From: Candidatus Brocadiaceae bacterium
GTDB lineage: Bacteria; Planctomycetota; Brocadiia; Brocadiales; Brocadiaceae
NCBI GenBank assembly: GCA_024653795.1
Contig: JANLHY010000572.1
Coordinates: 1-7,420, forward strand
Reading direction: 5' to 3'
Length of the DNA: 7,420 nucleotides
In this document: piece after piece, positions 5,952 to 7,420 of the stretch
Numbering within the stretch: position 1 is the stretch's first letter
How the letters are laid out: every line of letters starts with the position of its first letter
Notes under the pieces: model-generated
Seen by the model: the letters and a program-made list of their open reading frames with translations, nothing else
Database searches by the model: none
What the model was told of the DNA's origin: nothing
Made by a program: the position numbers and the translations under genes

Positions 5952-6935
5952 TTATGCTCTAAGGAAATATGTTCCAAGTGAAAAATACGAGGTTAATGAA
6001 ATAATATCGGCAATCGCTAATACCAATGGACACGAGGCGTGCGCTGGATTTGCACCAATCTTTTTAAAAAGAATTGGCAGACTGCATCCAAGAAAGGAGG
6101 CGGTAATAAGGGTCAATAAAATAGTGAGAGACAGGGTTAAGGAGAAACTGTGATTACCAATCCAAAAAAAGGATACTAAATAGAGCAATCCGCCACACAA
6201 TAAACCCATTTTAGCCCCAACCGCTACTTCGTAAAGTACCAATCTTCTCAATTTAATGGTTTTATCAAGGTAAGAAAGTGTGACTGTTACTGCCTGTGTT
6301 CCAATACTTTCGGCAAGACCCAATATGATCGTGATAAAGAAGGCTATGAAAATAAATTCATCTATTGTCCTGTTGAACAGTTTTGTAATAAAGGCGCATA
6401 TGAGTCCGCTTGAAATGTTAAAAAGCAAATAGGGAAATCTTAAAAAAGTACTTTTGAAGATAGTGGGTTTTCTAAATTCCTCCAGTTGAATACCGATTAT
6501 TTTGAGAAGATCGTCGCGTTCATGTTCCGTTTTCTCTTCAAGGGCCATTGAGTCTTCTATAAAATCATTTGCCCTTGCAATACCAACAAGTTTTCCGTGT
6601 TCATCAACAACAGGAAAGGCAATGAACTTATAAAACAAAAAATACTCCAGCGCCGTATCTGTGGTAGAATCAGCAGTTAACCGGATCGGGTTGCGCACCA
6701 TAATGTCAGAAACTTTCGTTTCTTTATAAGCAGTTATAAGTTTTCTTATGGGTACTACACCTACCAGTTTTCCTTCTTTATCGGTAACGTAACAGTAAAA
6801 AATATTTCCGGTAAGTTTACTGCTGCGAATCAATTCAAGTGCGGTCTGCGCAGTATCGTCTACTGAAACTGCAAGCATTTCAGTGCTAAACTTGAATTCA
6901 AATTTGTTTTTACTTGGTTTTTTACGAAAAAGCAT
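5952..6935 (-). CDS. MgtE-like divalent cation transporter with CBS pair but no N domain
   Basis: 327 codons, against about 450 for full MgtE. A CBS pair occupies roughly residues 15-130 (FYCYVTDKEGKLVGVVPIRKL at 46-66, FIAFPVVDEHGKLVGIARANDF at 104-125). The MgtE transmembrane domain follows, with helices at about 168-186, 194-220, 235-256, 265-290 and 302-325. FLGCSLPILFKKIGANPAHASCPLV (281-305) and D310 in the last helix match the MgtE pattern, where an Asp of this helix lies in the Mg2+ pore. Family members move Mg2+ or related cations across the inner membrane, gated by cytosolic Mg2+ through the N and CBS domains. Here the superhelical N domain is absent, and the usual GGNxGxQ stretch of the second helix reads AESIGTQ (208-214), so specificity and gating may differ. 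An in-frame TAA upstream makes 6935 the first ATG. The Shine-Dalgarno is weak (GGAT, ten bases away). It is the first gene of a pair with the DUF2062 gene. Confidence 0.85.
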   Translation of the reverse strand: MLFRKKPSKNKFEFKFSTEMLAVSVDDTAQTALELIRSSKLTGNIFYCYVTDKEGKLVGVVPIRKLITAYKETKVSDIMVRNPIRLTADSTTDTALEYFLFYKFIAFPVVDEHGKLVGIARANDFIEDSMALEEKTEHERDDLLKIIGIQLEEFRKPTIFKSTFLRFPYLLFNISSGLICAFITKLFNRTIDEFIFIAFFITIILGLAESIGTQAVTVTLSYLDKTIKLRRLVLYEVAVGAKMGLLCGGLLYLVSFFWIGNHSFSLTLSLTILLTLITASFLGCSLPILFKKIGANPAHASCPLVLAIADIISLTSYFSLGTYFLRA

Positions 6936-7001
6936 GACTGGTTATCCATGTCTAATCCGAACGAGTCGGAAGAATAATTATTTTACATAAGCAACGAAAT
7001 T

Positions 7002-7029
7002 ATTATACGGTCATTCTTAAATAAAGCAA
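7002..7029 (-). promoter_or_regulatory. Sigma70-type promoter for the MgtE-like/DUF2062 operon
   Basis: On the minus strand TTGCTT (7029-7024) is followed after 16 bases by a perfect TATAAT (7007-7002). The start would be near 6995, giving a leader of about 60 bases before the ATG at 6935. That leader is too short for a typical Mg2+ riboswitch (M-box or mgtA leader), and no terminator hairpin is visible in it. Confidence 0.6.
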
Positions 7030-7091
7030 CTTCAGAGTGACTTTTTTCAGAAGAATTTTCTATGGAATGAATAACCAACCGGTTTGTCGGC

Positions 7092-7270
7092 AGGTAGGAC
7101 ATATCTTTTGTTATGCGGATGGGATAACCTTGTAAATATTCTCATTCAAAGAAAAAACACAACCCCCTGTTCCCCCCTTTGTTAAGGGGGATTATCTTGA
7201 TTGTATAGGAATTTTCATTTTATTTAAGCGGGTTTCTGGGTAGTGTTAGTATAAGTATAAAGGTAGGACA
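7092..7270. repeat. 10-bp direct repeat AGGTAGGACA, two copies
   Basis: Copies are at 7092-7101 and 7261-7270. The second copy is the left outer arm of the twin-hairpin repeat, so the first may be a degenerate remnant of the same repeat family. Confidence 0.45.
7172..7190. repeat. CCCCCTT...AAGGGGG inverted repeat
   Basis: CCCCCTT (7173-7179) and AAGGGGG (7184-7190) form a perfect 7-bp stem over a TGTT loop. A second C5 run at 7163-7167 could pair with the G run instead. Modules of this type are dispersed in intergenic DNA of many bacteria. No T-tract of terminator type follows on either strand. Confidence 0.6.
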
Positions 7271-7319
7271 AGCGTCCCCGCTTGTCATCATAATGTCAGG
7301 CGAGGACGCCTGACCTACC
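7262..7319. repeat. Compact twin-hairpin repeat closed by an outer inverted repeat
   Basis: GGTAGG (7262-7267) and CCTACC (7314-7319) pair as an outer stem. Inside are GACAAGCG (7267-7274) with CGCTTGTC (7279-7286) over a TCCC loop, and GTCAGGCG (7295-7302) with CGCCTGAC (7307-7314) over an AGGA loop. The two inner stems are perfect 8-mers separated by eight AT-rich bases. Read on the minus strand, the first loop is GGGA, a GNRA-type tetraloop. The UCC and GGA of the two loops are complementary. The arrangement suggests a REP/BIME-like or MITE-like dispersed element, or a structured RNA. Confidence 0.65.
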
Positions 7320-7399
7320 ACCGATAGTGAGATATGGTAATTATAATTTATTTGTGTATGAATGCTAAACCAAAACCTGCCGGAGACGAACGAATGTAG

Positions 7400-7410
7400 C
7401 CCCAGAGGGG
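7400..7410. repeat. Short CCCC-AGA-GGGG hairpin at the window end
   Basis: CCCC (7400-7403) and GGGG (7407-7410) flank AGA. The stem is only 4 bp, and it may be the edge of a larger repeat that continues past the window. Confidence 0.3.
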
Positions 7411-7420
7411 TGGTCTGTTT

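Larger units (their letters stand above)
7030..7420. other. Gene-free right end with several repeat modules
   Basis: No reading frame with a plausible start, ribosome site and protein-like composition was found on either strand. The longest plus-strand start near the end (ATG at 7358) stops after a few codons. The region holds a GC-rich stem repeat (7172-7190), a twin-hairpin repeat (7262-7319), two copies of the 10-mer AGGTAGGACA (7092-7101 and 7261-7270) and a small CCCC-AGA-GGGG hairpin (7400-7410). It may be the spacer to a gene lying outside the window. Confidence 0.5.

Noticed and set aside
6940..7129. 8-bp inverted repeat GGTTATCC (6940-6947) and GGATAACC (7122-7129)
   Set aside because: The arms are 174 bases apart and short enough to be chance; no further symmetry supports a mobile element end.

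Overview
The window reads as a bacterial chromosome segment of moderate, slightly AT-rich composition. All five recognisable genes lie on the minus strand. In transcription order, from the right end to the left end, they are: a short MgtE-like membrane protein with a CBS pair, a DUF2062 membrane protein, formate-tetrahydrofolate ligase (fhs), the preprotein translocase ATPase SecA (secA), and a GIY-YIG nuclease-domain protein cut off by the left window edge. No phage, IS or transposase gene and no CRISPR array is visible.

The organism cannot be fixed from these genes alone. A complete fhs fits an organism using the acetyl-CoA (Wood-Ljungdahl) methyl branch or ordinary C1-folate metabolism. 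The repeat-rich spacers and gene style would fit an anammox-type planctomycete (Brocadiales), but this is inference with low to moderate confidence.

Layout. Positions 1-181 hold the start of the GIY-YIG gene, and its upstream spacer (182-386) is packed with small inverted and direct repeats. secA fills 387-3008. The 456-base spacer 3009-3464 contains, in minus-strand order, a paired-hairpin element (3286-3429), a strong intrinsic terminator (3190-3230) and a sigma70-type secA promoter (3136-3165). fhs fills 3465-5228, with a textbook Shine-Dalgarno sequence and a promoter at 5321-5348. The DUF2062 gene (5409-5942) and the MgtE-like gene (5952-6935) are separated by 9 bases, lie in the same frame, and form a probable two-gene operon driven by a promoter at 7002-7029. 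The right end (7030-7420) has no supportable gene. It carries a GC-rich stem repeat and a compact twin-hairpin repeat closed by an outer inverted repeat.

The genes look like ordinary housekeeping functions (protein export, one-carbon metabolism, cation transport) in separate transcription units. The least explained material is in the spacers. The fhs-secA spacer carries two hairpins with identical 10-bp stems, placed just before the terminator, so fhs mRNA would end in a structured 3' UTR or an independent small RNA. A second, shorter twin-hairpin element at the right end shares the core word CGAGGACG with it. Three protein-level oddities also deserve attention: both FTHFS signatures are altered, SecA has an insertion of about ten residues beside its Q motif, and the MgtE-like protein lacks the N domain and the usual GGN pore-helix motif.
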